DNA from: Gilvirhabdus luticola
GTDB lineage: Bacteria; Bacteroidota; Bacteroidia; Flavobacteriales; Flavobacteriaceae
Strand: one strand, 5' to 3'
Length of the DNA stretch: 64,000 nucleotides
Assembly (NCBI RefSeq): GCF_032583975.1
Contig: NZ_JAWHTF010000003.1
Below are positions 44,178-52,857 of this stretch, piece by piece; position 1 is the first letter of the stretch; each line of letters begins with the position of its first letter. The translations under genes were made by a program, and so were the position numbers. The notes beneath the pieces are model-generated. The model saw only the letters and a list, made by a program, of their open reading frames with translations, was not told the origin of the DNA and ran no database searches.

Positions 44178-45194
44178 TTATTTACTAAAGCGATGTAAAG
44201 TAAATGTCATAATACTTAAAAGTATAAATGCTCCAACTTGGTGAGCAATACCCAACCAAACAGGAACTTGTAAAATCAAGGTTAAAACTCCTAATAGAAA
44301 TTGTAAACCAACCATAATGAGTAATAGATTAATTCCAAGATATTGAAAACTTGTTAGGTCCATTTTTCTGCCTTTACGCCAAACTATGAATATCATAATA
44401 ACTACTACATAGGCCAGTATTCTATGAACAAACTGCACACCACTTTTACCCTCAATGAAGTTTTTGTATAACGGATTTTGTTCGATATAAACCGTTTCGT
44501 GCATAAACTTGCCTTCACTCATCATTGGCCAGTGGTTGTGTATAAAACCTGCATCAAGTCCAGCCACAAAAGCACCATAAATAATTTGAAGCAATACAAT
44601 TACCAATGTTACTCTTAATAAATTTCTAAAACGGATATCTATAATTTTTTTGTTTGGAAAAATGATATCAAGAATCAACCAGAGCGTATAAGCAAACGTA
44701 ATGAATGCAGTTGTAAGATGAGCTGCTAACCTGTAATGACTTACATCTGGTCTGTCAACCAATCCACTTTTAACCATGTACCAACCTAAAAAACCCTGAA
44801 AGGCTCCAAGCCCAAAAAGAATTAAAGATTTTTTAATGGTAGATCTTGAAAGTTGTTTTGTGATAATAAAATATAAAAACGGAATAAAGAATACCAATCC
44901 AATCAGTCTACCTATAAAGCGATGCAGCCATTCCCAAAAATAAATATCTTTAAAATCTTCAAGATTAAAATGATAGTTTAGTTTTTGATATTCGGGATAT
45001 TGTTTGTAAAGTTCGAAAGCTTCTTGCCATTCAATATCATTCATTGGCGGTATTGTACCTGAAATTAACTTGTAATTTGAAATTGATAATCCAGAATGCG
45101 TTAACCTCGTTATTCCTCCAATGATGACCATGATAAAAATTAGTAGACATCCTGTTGCTAACCAAACTACAACTTTTTTGTTATCTTTTTTCAT
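44178..45194 (-). CDS. ctaA: Heme A synthase (COX15/CtaA)
   Basis: A 338-residue inner-membrane enzyme that oxidises the C8 methyl of heme O to make heme A for aa3-type cytochrome oxidase. About eight helices are visible. Conserved histidine motifs are present: GGITRLTHSGLSI at the start, HRFIGRLIGL, HYRLAAHL, VHRILAYV and HQVGAFILL, which ligate heme in the two four-helix bundles. It has the extra-long first periplasmic loop of the COX15 type. Its 5' end overlaps the CCA-enzyme gene by 14 bp on the same strand, an operon-like arrangement without obvious functional reason. Confidence 0.93.
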   Translation of the reverse strand: MKKDNKKVVVWLATGCLLIFIMVIIGGITRLTHSGLSISNYKLISGTIPPMNDIEWQEAFELYKQYPEYQKLNYHFNLEDFKDIYFWEWLHRFIGRLIGLVFFIPFLYFIITKQLSRSTIKKSLILFGLGAFQGFLGWYMVKSGLVDRPDVSHYRLAAHLTTAFITFAYTLWLILDIIFPNKKIIDIRFRNLLRVTLVIVLLQIIYGAFVAGLDAGFIHNHWPMMSEGKFMHETVYIEQNPLYKNFIEGKSGVQFVHRILAYVVVIMIFIVWRKGRKMDLTSFQYLGINLLLIMVGLQFLLGVLTLILQVPVWLGIAHQVGAFILLSIMTFTLHRFSK

Positions 45195-46608
45195 GCACTG
45201 TAAGTCCTAATAGTTTTCCTTCTTTAATCATTAAAGCATAAGCAGCTTCATATTCATTTGGAATATCACCGTCAAGAATGGCTTCTTTTATGGCTTCTTT
45301 TATTATCCCTATTTCTTTTGATGGTTTTAAATTAAAGACTGCCATGATTTCTTCACCAGAAACTGGAGGTTGAAAATTACGTATATGATCGCGTTCTTCT
45401 ACTTCTATAATCTTCTGACGAACTATTTTAAAATTGTTGTGATACTTTTTAAACTTTTTAGGGTTTTTGGTTGTAATATCAGCTTCACACAGTGTCATAA
45501 GGTCATCTACAAAATCTCCTGCATCAAATACCAAACGTCTTACGGCAGAATCTGTCACTTCGTCTTGCGCCAGAACAATAGGTCTAGAACTCATGAGTAC
45601 CAATTTTTGAACATATTTCATTTTGTCATTTAATGGCATTTTTAAACGCTTGAATAAATGAAATACCATTTTGGATCCTTCAAACTCATGCCCATGAAAG
45701 GTCCAACCTATTTTTTTATTAAATTTTTTGGTTGGAGCTTTTCCAATATCATGAAGCAACGCAGACCATCGTAGCCATAAGTTATCTGTATTTTTTGAGA
45801 TATTATCTACAACCTCAAGTGTGTGATAAAAATTATCTTTATGTTTTTGCCCTTCAACTTCATCTATGCCTTTTAAACCTGTAAGTTCTGGTAAAATATA
45901 ATCTAATAAACCAGTTTGTTCCAAAAGAAAAAATCCAATTGAAGGCTGTTTACTTTCAAGAATTTTATTGAGTTCCACAACGATCCGTTCTTTTGTTATT
46001 ATTTTAATTCTATGTTTATTATCTGTAATAGCCTTTAGTGAATTCTTTTCAATTTGAAAATTTAGTTGAGTTGCAAAGCGAATTGCACGAAGCATTCTTA
46101 ATGGATCATCACTATAAGTAATGTTTGGGTCTAAAGGTGTTTTTATGATTTTGTTGTCTAAATCTTTAACACCATCAAATGGGTCTAATAACTTTCCAAA
46201 ATTTACTTCGGATAAGTTTAATGCTAGGGCATTAATCGTAAAATCACGACGATTTTGGTCATCTTGTAAAGTACCGTTTTCTACTACAGGATTTCTGCTA
46301 TTTTCGTTGTACGATTCTTTGCGCGCTCCAACAAACTCTATTTCAATGTCTTCAAACCGAAGCATTGCTGTTCCATATGTTTTAAAAACTTGAACTTTTG
46401 GACAGTTAGGTAAATTTTTAGAAACTTGCTGTGCAAGTTTAATACCACTTCCAATGGCAACAATATCAATATCTTTATTTGATTCTCTTTTAAGAATAAA
46501 ATCCCTAACAAATCCACCAATAACATAACTATCTATACCTAATTCTTTGGCAGATTGAGAAATTATCTTGAAGATGTTATGGGTTAAAGCTTGTTTGTAG
46601 TTTTTCAT
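45181..46608 (-). CDS. cca: CCA-adding tRNA nucleotidyltransferase with HD domain
   Basis: A 475-residue class II nucleotidyltransferase. The catalytic head has GGFVRDFIL and the DIDI metal motif, followed by RRDFTINALALNL and DDPLRMLRAIRFATQ of the neck. An HD phosphohydrolase domain (LLHDIGKAPTKKF, with HGHEFEGS) follows at about 280-400. It would add or repair the 3' CCA of tRNAs; a poly(A) polymerase role in related enzymes is possible. One of the two tRNA genes in this window (Leu) needs CCA addition because it is not encoded. It precedes ctaA with a 14-bp overlap. Confidence 0.92.
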   Translation of the reverse strand: MKNYKQALTHNIFKIISQSAKELGIDSYVIGGFVRDFILKRESNKDIDIVAIGSGIKLAQQVSKNLPNCPKVQVFKTYGTAMLRFEDIEIEFVGARKESYNENSRNPVVENGTLQDDQNRRDFTINALALNLSEVNFGKLLDPFDGVKDLDNKIIKTPLDPNITYSDDPLRMLRAIRFATQLNFQIEKNSLKAITDNKHRIKIITKERIVVELNKILESKQPSIGFFLLEQTGLLDYILPELTGLKGIDEVEGQKHKDNFYHTLEVVDNISKNTDNLWLRWSALLHDIGKAPTKKFNKKIGWTFHGHEFEGSKMVFHLFKRLKMPLNDKMKYVQKLVLMSSRPIVLAQDEVTDSAVRRLVFDAGDFVDDLMTLCEADITTKNPKKFKKYHNNFKIVRQKIIEVEERDHIRNFQPPVSGEEIMAVFNLKPSKEIGIIKEAIKEAILDGDIPNEYEAAYALMIKEGKLLGLTVHEKR

Positions 46609-46656
46609 AAGAATTAAATTTCAAAATCATTTGTATAAACTCTGGATTTTGAAAAT

Positions 46657-47217
46657 TTATTGACGTATTACTTGCACAGTGCCATCATTAGCTAATTTAA
46701 TAATTGCTGATGGTTTTTTGCTTGATTTTACGTTGGGCAAATTTACTACATAATCGACACCTTTTAAAATCTCATCACTTATTTCTTTGAATGATTTTGG
46801 TGTTTGTTGACCGCTAATATTAGCAGATGTGGATACAATAGGTTTTTTAAACTTTTTTAATAAATGACTTGCAAAAGATTCACGAACTACTCTTAAAGCT
46901 AAACTATTATCTTCGGCAATTAAATTTTCTGCTACATGAAGAGGTCTATCATAAACAATAGTTGTTGGTTTGGTGGCATATTTTAAAATATCATAAGCAA
47001 CTTCTGGAATTTCTTCTATGTATTGATTGAGCATTTTAAAATCGCTAACCAAACAAATCATTGATTTTGAATCTACACGTTGTTTCAGTTTGTAAATTTT
47101 TTGTATGGCTTCATAATTTGTGGCATCACAACCAATTCCCCAAACAGTATCTGTTGGATAAAGAATGATACCTCCTTGTTTTAATACTTGAAAAGCTTTT
47201 GTTACTTCAGCATGCAT
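46657..47217 (-). CDS. tsaC: Threonylcarbamoyl-AMP synthase, TsaC/Sua5 type
   Basis: A 186-residue YrdC-fold enzyme for the first step of t6A37 tRNA modification: it makes threonylcarbamoyl-AMP from threonine, bicarbonate and ATP. YPTDTVWGIGCDATN and IQKIYKLKQRVDSKSM carry the nucleotide and substrate binding residues, and SANISGQQTPKS is the family signature near the C-terminal part. Length matches TsaC rather than the longer Sua5 with its extra domain. A minus-strand -7-like element TATTTTTG is at 47250-47243. Divergent from the kinase-like gene at 47273. Confidence 0.92.
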   Translation of the reverse strand: MHAEVTKAFQVLKQGGIILYPTDTVWGIGCDATNYEAIQKIYKLKQRVDSKSMICLVSDFKMLNQYIEEIPEVAYDILKYATKPTTIVYDRPLHVAENLIAEDNSLALRVVRESFASHLLKKFKKPIVSTSANISGQQTPKSFKEISDEILKGVDYVVNLPNVKSSKKPSAIIKLANDGTVQVIRQ

Positions 47218-47272
47218 TACAATATTGTCTTAAGAGTAGCGGCAAAAATAAGAAAAGTTGTAATATTGCTTC

Positions 47273-48037
47273 ATGAAAAGTGTTTTTAATAAGGAATTTA
47301 AAAATAACGAGAGAGAAATAAAAAGGTTTATCAAAAATTTTGACTTTGACGGACAGGTTTTTGGCAATCAGAAAAGAAATACAATTAAACTTTTCAATTT
47401 AAATGATAAGCAATTAAATGTTAAGTCGTTTAAAGTTCCTAACCTAATTAATCAAATCGTTTATCGTTTTTTTAGAAAAAGTAAAGCACATCGTTCATTT
47501 GAATATGCGACAAAGCTTCTTGAATTAGGAATTGGCACACCACAACCAATAGCATATTTTGAAAGCACTAGTTTTTTTCTATTTAAAAAGAGTTTTTATG
47601 TAAGCGAGCATTTGGATTGTGACTTAACTTATAGAGAGCTCATACATGATTTTAATTATCCAGATCATGAAACTATTTTAAGAGCATTTACTAGGTTTAC
47701 CTATAAGCTGCATGAAAACGGAATTAATTTTCTAGATCATTCACCTGGGAATACATTAATTAAAAAAACCGAACAAGGTTACATATTCTTTTTAGTTGAT
47801 TTGAATCGAATGACCTTCGGCCCTATGTCTTTTGATGAAAGAATGAAAAACTTTGCCAGATTGACCAAATATGAAAATATGGTAAAAATTATGAGCGATG
47901 AATATTCAAAAATTTCTGTAGAAAACTATACTGAAGTATTTAGTGCAATGTGGGAGCATGTTCTTAACTTCAGAAAGAAACATGAAGGGAAACAGCAACT
48001 TAAAAAGAACTTATTTTTTTGGAGAACTAGAAATTAA
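47273..48037 (+). CDS. LPS-core-kinase-like protein (InaA/Kdo kinase family)
   Basis: A 254-residue protein kinase-like fold enzyme of the lipopolysaccharide kinase group. A Lys in NVKSFKVPN is the likely ATP-binding lysine. The catalytic loop equivalent is FLDHSPGNTLI, and the metal-binding DFG equivalent is FLVDLNRMTF. It would phosphorylate a sugar of the LPS inner core, as Kdo or heptose kinases do, on the cytoplasmic face of the inner membrane. The neighbouring glycosyltransferase genes support this role. Its 3' end overlaps the convergent GT2 gene by 27 bp. Confidence 0.85.
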   Translation: MKSVFNKEFKNNEREIKRFIKNFDFDGQVFGNQKRNTIKLFNLNDKQLNVKSFKVPNLINQIVYRFFRKSKAHRSFEYATKLLELGIGTPQPIAYFESTSFFLFKKSFYVSEHLDCDLTYRELIHDFNYPDHETILRAFTRFTYKLHENGINFLDHSPGNTLIKKTEQGYIFFLVDLNRMTFGPMSFDERMKNFARLTKYENMVKIMSDEYSKISVENYTEVFSAMWEHVLNFRKKHEGKQQLKKNLFFWRTRN

Positions 48038-48799
48038 TTTTTCTAATTTTTTAAATCTGTATTTAACTCCATAAGCATTTAGTTTACAGATTATATAACC
48101 GGCTTTTCCATCAAGAACCCCAAGCCTAAAAATGTAATTGTAAAGAAATTTGTAAGCTGGTTTAATGTAAAAATCGAAGAAAGTTGGCTTTTTGCCTTGT
48201 TCAAATAATTCTTGAGCTTTTAAAATAGCGTAATGCTCTGTTTTCTTTTTATAACTTTCGTAATCACTGTATGAATAGTGCAGCATAACATTAGATAATG
48301 TTTTTGATTTACCATTTACTTCTAACTTTTCATGTACTGTTTGGTCTAGATTGTATTGAGCAAAACCTTTTTTAAAGAGCCTGTAAATGAAGTCGGTTTG
48401 TAATCCGCTGAACTTGATTAATTTATCACCAAAGACAAATTTTCTTGGAAACTTAAATGCAACTTCTATAGAAGGATTACTTACTGTTTCTAAAATCTCC
48501 GAACGTAATTCTTTTGTTATCCTTTCATCGGCATCAATAAATAATATCCAAGGATATTGAGCTTGCTGAATGGCAAAGTTCCTTTGATCTGAAAAATTTT
48601 TAAAATTGCGTTGAACCACTTTCACATGATTGTACTTATTCAGTTTAGATATTGTTTTATCTGTGCTGAAAGAATCAACAACAATAAGCTCATCAACGAA
48701 CGAGATATTTTCAATGACATCGTCAACTAGTTCTTCCTCGTTATAGGTAATTATTAATCCAGAAATTTTAGAATTCTCCAAAGTTGAAATGTTCGGCAA
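48011..48799 (-). CDS. GT2 glycosyltransferase, WaaE/KdtX-like
   Basis: A 262-residue family 2 glycosyltransferase. The nucleotide-sugar domain starts ISGLIITYNEEELVDDVIEN, with the acidic DSFSTDKT segment and the DxD-equivalent LFIDADERIT. The C-terminal part (HEKLEVNGKSKTLSNVMLHY and SYSDYESYKKKTEHYA) matches the WaaE/KdtX LPS-core glucosyltransferase group. The start is uncertain: a TTG at 48799 is used here, and other TTG codons lie just downstream. It overlaps the kinase-like gene at the 3' ends and is divergent from the second GT2 gene. Confidence 0.87.
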   Translation of the reverse strand: MPNISTLENSKISGLIITYNEEELVDDVIENISFVDELIVVDSFSTDKTISKLNKYNHVKVVQRNFKNFSDQRNFAIQQAQYPWILFIDADERITKELRSEILETVSNPSIEVAFKFPRKFVFGDKLIKFSGLQTDFIYRLFKKGFAQYNLDQTVHEKLEVNGKSKTLSNVMLHYSYSDYESYKKKTEHYAILKAQELFEQGKKPTFFDFYIKPAYKFLYNYIFRLGVLDGKAGYIICKLNAYGVKYRFKKLEKLISSSPKK

Positions 48800-48834
48800 T
48801 ATATTGGTTGGTAAAAATAACTATTTTTACAGCA

Positions 48835-49653
48835 ATGAACAGATATAAAGCATCAGTTATTATAAGCACTTATAACCAACCACTTTGGTTGCAAAAAGTA
48901 TTGTGGAGTTACGAGGCACAGACTGAAACTAATTTTGAAGTGATTATTGCGGATGATGGGTCTACAGATGAAACTAAAAATCTTGTGGATGAGTTTAAAG
49001 CAAAATCTAAAATCTCAATAAAACATGTTTGGCAAGAAGACGATGGATTTAGAAAAACCAAGATTCTAAATAAGGCCATTTTGGAAACATCATCAGATTA
49101 TCTCATTTTTACTGATGGTGATTGTATTGCTCGTAATGACTTTGTAGCAACACATTTAAAATTAAGTAGAGCAAATTGCTTTTTGTCAGGAGGATATTTT
49201 AAATTACCTAAACCTATTTCCGAAATAATCTCTAAAGATGATATTAAATCACAACGTTGCTTCAACTCTGATTGGTTGCTGAAAAAAGGTTTAACAAAAA
49301 CATTTAAAATAAATAAATTAACTTCTTTTGGTTTTAAGGCTTGGGTTCTAAATACATTTACACCAACAAAAGCAACCTTTGATGGTATGAATGTATCAGG
49401 ATGGAAGCAAGATGTTTTAGCTGTTAATGGTTTTGATGAAAGAATGGAATATGGTGGAGAAGACAGAGAACTTGGAGAACGATTAATGAATCATGGTATC
49501 AAGTTTATACAGGCAAGATATAGCGTTATTTGTTTGCACCTCCATCATGACAGGCCATATATAAATAAAGCTAAAATTGAAGAGAATAAGGAATTAAGAA
49601 AAAAAACAAAACACTCTAAAATTAAATATACGCAACACGGAATTTATAAATAA
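48835..49653 (+). CDS. GT2 glycosyltransferase with GT7C-like acceptor domain
   Basis: A 272-residue family 2 glycosyltransferase. SVIISTYNQPLWLQ and ADDGSTDET give the nucleotide-sugar site, FTDGDCIARNDF the metal-binding DxD equivalent, and MEYGGEDRELGERL the GT7-type C-terminal motif seen in chondroitin-polymerase-like and N-acetylglucosaminyl/galactosyl transferases. The start at 48835 is chosen because the domain begins there. The donor and acceptor sugars are unknown. It is convergent with the glycerophosphotransferase-like gene, with stop codons abutting. Confidence 0.88.
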   Translation: MNRYKASVIISTYNQPLWLQKVLWSYEAQTETNFEVIIADDGSTDETKNLVDEFKAKSKISIKHVWQEDDGFRKTKILNKAILETSSDYLIFTDGDCIARNDFVATHLKLSRANCFLSGGYFKLPKPISEIISKDDIKSQRCFNSDWLLKKGLTKTFKINKLTSFGFKAWVLNTFTPTKATFDGMNVSGWKQDVLAVNGFDERMEYGGEDRELGERLMNHGIKFIQARYSVICLHLHHDRPYINKAKIEENKELRKKTKHSKIKYTQHGIYK

Positions 49654-50733
49654 TTACTTCTTTGTTTTTGTGTAGGCTTTATTGTAACTATTAAGAGTAA
49701 AGTATTTTAATTTTTTTCTGATTTTATATTTTCTAATTAAGTTAAGAGGTTTTGGATTGAGATAACTTTTATCCTTCTCTAAAAAATCTACTGTAGCATC
49801 GATAACCCTTTTGCTAGACTGACCATCGTTAAATGGATGAAGTTGGTCAACATATGTGTTTATATTGTTTAGCAAATCTGCTGGATAAGTGAGTGCTTTA
49901 TCAAATGCAGCTTCAATCAATTTAGCATCTTTTACGTCCAACAAATAATCATGTGCAATAGTATGGTTGAACGTAACAACTGGTTTTAATTGCAGTAAAA
50001 ACTCCTGTATTGCAGACGTAGTATCGGCAAACATAATGTCTGCTTTTTTGAACAGCGGAATTAAATCTGTAGTATTATAAAATGTAAAATATTCACCACT
50101 TAAAGACTTCCATTTGTTCACAATTTCAATTGGAATTTTAGGATGTAATACCATATTAAAATGATATTTTCCTGAAGTGGATAATCTTTTAATTTCTTGA
50201 AAGACAGAATCATTATGTGCCAAGCTTAATCGTTCTGTAAAAGTTGAAGCCACAAATATATTAGGGAGTTTATCGTTGGATTTTGATTCTAATGGAAATA
50301 AAGGATCTACTTTACTCCAACCAGTTTCAACTACTTCAAAGAATTTTTTCTTTTGTGCTAGCTGACTAAAAGGACCAGTTGTATTTGGACCTTGAGTGCA
50401 ATACAAATCGAAGAAACCTCTAATGCCAAAGTGTTTAAATTTATTATTTCCTGTAGGACGTTTTTCTGCAAAAAAACCATGAAAAATCTGAACCTTAACA
50501 GCGTTAATAAAATCTGGGACATTATCTGTAGCAGTTAAGATAATATCTGGATTGTAATCAACAACATCTTCAATTTTATGAATAACATTATCTTTTGATT
50601 GTAATGCTTCTTTTCCATCAGGAGTATCGCTAAACCATTTAACATGGTATCCTCTGTTAAGAATTTCTTTTTCTAATGGATTACCAATTGGTAATGCATA
50701 ACTATAGGAGATGTATATTAAAAAACGATACAT
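49654..50733 (-). CDS. CDP-glycerol glycerophosphotransferase-like protein
   Basis: A 359-residue GT-B-like protein of the CDP-glycerol glycerophosphotransferase family. Recognisable pieces are IFHGFFAEKRPTGNNKFKHFGI (the HG-x-K-type motif), the VLHPKIPIEIVNKW strand and the DLIPLFKKADIMFADTTSAIQEF segment that precedes the donor site. In Gram-positive bacteria relatives build teichoic acid; in Bacteroidota they probably add glycerol-phosphate or a related group to surface glycans. It is followed upstream on the same strand by a sulfotransferase and dapD, with 7- and 12-nt gaps. Confidence 0.85.
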   Translation of the reverse strand: MYRFLIYISYSYALPIGNPLEKEILNRGYHVKWFSDTPDGKEALQSKDNVIHKIEDVVDYNPDIILTATDNVPDFINAVKVQIFHGFFAEKRPTGNNKFKHFGIRGFFDLYCTQGPNTTGPFSQLAQKKKFFEVVETGWSKVDPLFPLESKSNDKLPNIFVASTFTERLSLAHNDSVFQEIKRLSTSGKYHFNMVLHPKIPIEIVNKWKSLSGEYFTFYNTTDLIPLFKKADIMFADTTSAIQEFLLQLKPVVTFNHTIAHDYLLDVKDAKLIEAAFDKALTYPADLLNNINTYVDQLHPFNDGQSSKRVIDATVDFLEKDKSYLNPKPLNLIRKYKIRKKLKYFTLNSYNKAYTKTKK

Positions 50734-50740
50734 TGAAAAG

Positions 50741-51370
50741 TTAATACTTATAATTGAAAGTTTGTATATCTTCCCAGAACCATTTGTCTACAATAGCTTT
50801 CGTTTCTGGGTCATAAAAATCATGGTAATTTGCTTTTCTGGTTGAATTAAGGTGAGGTAGGTTACTATCTATTCCTAAATAATCTGCAACTTCTTTAAAC
50901 TCTTCATTCAAATTTTCAAAACGAATAATTTTATCAATTTTTATTTTATCTTCTTTATCCTTTAACCATTCTACTTGAGGTATATACATTTGTGGTCTTT
51001 TGCCAAAATAATAGGGGTCATTGTCTCCAAACACCTTCTTAACCCATTCTTTAAACTGCAATGGGTTTTCTTGCATTTTGGACTTATTGGTTTTGGTACG
51101 GAATTTATATTGAGAAACAACTCTATCCCAAGGATTTCTTATAACGGTAAACTTATATGTTTTGTCCCACTTTTTTTGACCAATATATTTTATAACATCC
51201 TTAGCGGTTAAATGTTTCCTAAAAGATTTTCCAATAATACTTATAACACTTGTACCTCCAGTTTTATTTATGTGAATAAAAACAAAGTCTTTGTTATTAC
51301 CTTTCCTAACAGGTGAGTTGAAAAATAAACCTATATGATTTTTAATATTTTCTATGAATTGAATTTTCAT
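50741..51370 (-). CDS. Sulfotransferase family 2 protein
   Basis: A 209-residue PAPS-dependent sulfotransferase-like protein. FVFIHINKTGGTSVISII is the 5'-phosphosulfate binding loop with its Lys and Thr/Ser residues, and VIRNPWDRVVSQYKFR is the 3'-phosphate binding element with Arg and Ser. The shape resembles carbohydrate sulfotransferases (Sulfotransfer_2). Surrounding glycosyl- and glycerophosphotransferase genes suggest a surface-glycan substrate. The ATG at 51370 is preferred over a TTG nine bases upstream. No PAPS synthesis gene is in the window. Confidence 0.85.
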   Translation of the reverse strand: MKIQFIENIKNHIGLFFNSPVRKGNNKDFVFIHINKTGGTSVISIIGKSFRKHLTAKDVIKYIGQKKWDKTYKFTVIRNPWDRVVSQYKFRTKTNKSKMQENPLQFKEWVKKVFGDNDPYYFGKRPQMYIPQVEWLKDKEDKIKIDKIIRFENLNEEFKEVADYLGIDSNLPHLNSTRKANYHDFYDPETKAIVDKWFWEDIQTFNYKY

Positions 51371-51382
51371 ATTTCTCAATAG

Positions 51383-52198
51383 TTAGACAGCAACGTCATA
51401 TTCTCTTAAAGCATTATTGAGAGAGGTTTTTTTATCTGTACTTTCTTTTCTTTTGCCAATAATTAAAGCACAAGGAACATTGAATTTTCCAGCAGGAAAT
51501 TCTTTGGTATAGCTACCAGGTATTACCACAGAACGTGCAGGGACAATACCTTTCATTTCTATTGGTTCGCCACCAGTTACATCTATAATTTTTGTTGATG
51601 CAGTCAGTACAACATTTGCTCCCAAAACTGCTTCTTTTTCAATCCTAACACCTTCAACCACAATACAGCGAGAACCAATAAAAGCATTATCTTCTATAAT
51701 AACTGGTGCTGCTTGTAATGGCTCTAAAACACCACCAATACCAACACCACCTGAAAGATGAACGTTTTTCCCTATTTGAGCACAACTGCCTACAGTTGCC
51801 CAAGTATCTACCATTGTGCCTTCATCTACATAAGCACCAATATTTACATAACTTGGCATTAAGATTGTACCTGAAGATATATAAGCTCCATGGCGAGCGA
51901 CAGCATGAGGTACAACTCGAATACCTCTTTCGGCATAGTTCTTTTTTAATGGAATTTTGTCATGATATTCAAAAATGCCAACTTCAAAAGTTTCCATTTT
52001 TTGTATAGGGAAATACAAAACCACAGCTTTTTTCACCCATTGGTTAACTTGCCAACCTCCATTTATAGGTTCAGCGACGCGTAGAGTTCCTTTGTCAAGT
52101 AAATCTATAACTTCTCTTATGCTGTTTATAGTATTGTTTTCTTTAAGAAGAGTCCTATTATCCCAAGCTTTTTCTATAATTTGTTGCAAATGATTCAT
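51383..52198 (-). CDS. dapD: Tetrahydrodipicolinate N-succinyltransferase
   Basis: A 271-residue left-handed beta-helix acyltransferase that succinylates tetrahydrodipicolinate in the diaminopimelate/lysine pathway. Hexapeptide-type repeats run through GAYISSGTILMPSYVNIGAY, VDEGTMVDTWATVGS and GVGIGGVLEP. The N-terminal helical domain (HLQQIIEKAWDNR) and C-terminal TKEFPAGKFNVPCALI match DapD. The ATG at 52198 is chosen over an upstream extension because the known N-terminus starts here. A -7-like TATATTTG is on the minus strand at 52224-52217. lysA is the only other pathway gene in the window. Confidence 0.96.
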   Translation of the reverse strand: MNHLQQIIEKAWDNRTLLKENNTINSIREVIDLLDKGTLRVAEPINGGWQVNQWVKKAVVLYFPIQKMETFEVGIFEYHDKIPLKKNYAERGIRVVPHAVARHGAYISSGTILMPSYVNIGAYVDEGTMVDTWATVGSCAQIGKNVHLSGGVGIGGVLEPLQAAPVIIEDNAFIGSRCIVVEGVRIEKEAVLGANVVLTASTKIIDVTGGEPIEMKGIVPARSVVIPGSYTKEFPAGKFNVPCALIIGKRKESTDKKTSLNNALREYDVAV

Positions 52199-52265
52199 TA
52201 ATTCTAAATTTAGTTGCAAATATAATAGCATTGTTTATAAAAACATGAATACATCTCTTACAATA

Positions 52266-52296
52266 TTGAATTAGTTGTTCTTATAGATTACTTTTG
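52266..52296 (+). promoter_or_regulatory. Flavobacterial promoter of ruvX
   Basis: TTG at 52266-52268, 20-nt spacer, TACTTTTG at 52289-52296. Transcription would start near 52303, only a few bases before the ruvX ATG at 52309, so the mRNA is nearly leaderless. Confidence 0.7.
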
Positions 52297-52308
52297 TAAA
52301 AAATAGTT

Positions 52309-52731
52309 ATGGCTAGAGTTTTAGCATTAGATTATGGGCATAAGAGAACTGGTATTGCAATTACAGATGAGTTGCAACTCATAGCTTCTGGATTAACAAC
52401 CATTTCAACAAAAGATATTTTTACATTCTTAAAGCAATATCTCAATGAAGAAAGAGTTGAATTGTTTGTAATAGGAAAGCCTAAACAGATGAACAATACC
52501 GATTCTGAAAGTGAAGCTTTAATTAAGCCATTCATTAAGACGCTTGAAAACGTTTTTCCTGAAATTCCAATTGTTAGAGTTGACGAGCGTTTTACTTCTA
52601 AAATAGCATTTCAAACTTTAATTGACAGTGGTTTGAAAAAGAATAAAAGACAGAACAAAGCACTTGTAGATGAGGTAAGTGCAACACTTATTCTGCAGAG
52701 TTATTTAAGCTCAAAATTAAATAAAAAATAA
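52309..52731 (+). CDS. ruvX: Holliday junction resolvase-like RuvX/YqgF
   Basis: A 140-residue RNase H-fold protein. The acidic active site is visible as the Asp in LALDYGHKRTGIAI, GKPKQMNNTDSE, the VDERFTS strand and the C-terminal Asp in VDEVSATLIL. YqgF/RuvX is implicated in pre-16S rRNA 5' maturation and was proposed as a Holliday junction resolvase. The length is normal. The gene order ruvX, T9SS protein, def, DUF5606 places it with core genes; it has its own promoter. Confidence 0.93.
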   Translation: MARVLALDYGHKRTGIAITDELQLIASGLTTISTKDIFTFLKQYLNEERVELFVIGKPKQMNNTDSESEALIKPFIKTLENVFPEIPIVRVDERFTSKIAFQTLIDSGLKKNKRQNKALVDEVSATLILQSYLSSKLNKK

Positions 52732-52734
52732 TTT

Positions 52735-52764
52735 TTGCTTTTTATCGATAAAATTGTACTTTTA
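52735..52764 (+). promoter_or_regulatory. Promoter of the T9SS type A protein gene
   Basis: TTG at 52735-52737, 19-nt spacer, TACTTTTA at 52757-52764 (last consensus base G replaced by A). It overlaps the end of ruvX by no bases and would start transcription near 52771. Confidence 0.6.
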
Positions 52765-52857
52765 GTCTATTAAACGAGTTTAAAAATAGTTTTGTCTAAA
52801 ATATTGATTCATATTATGTTAGGCACATATATTTGTCTCAACCTTAAATCTATTATT

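Noticed and set aside
45370..45633. Plus-strand frame opposite the CCA enzyme
   Set aside because: It is antisense to the HD domain region, where the sense frame holds all catalytic motifs.
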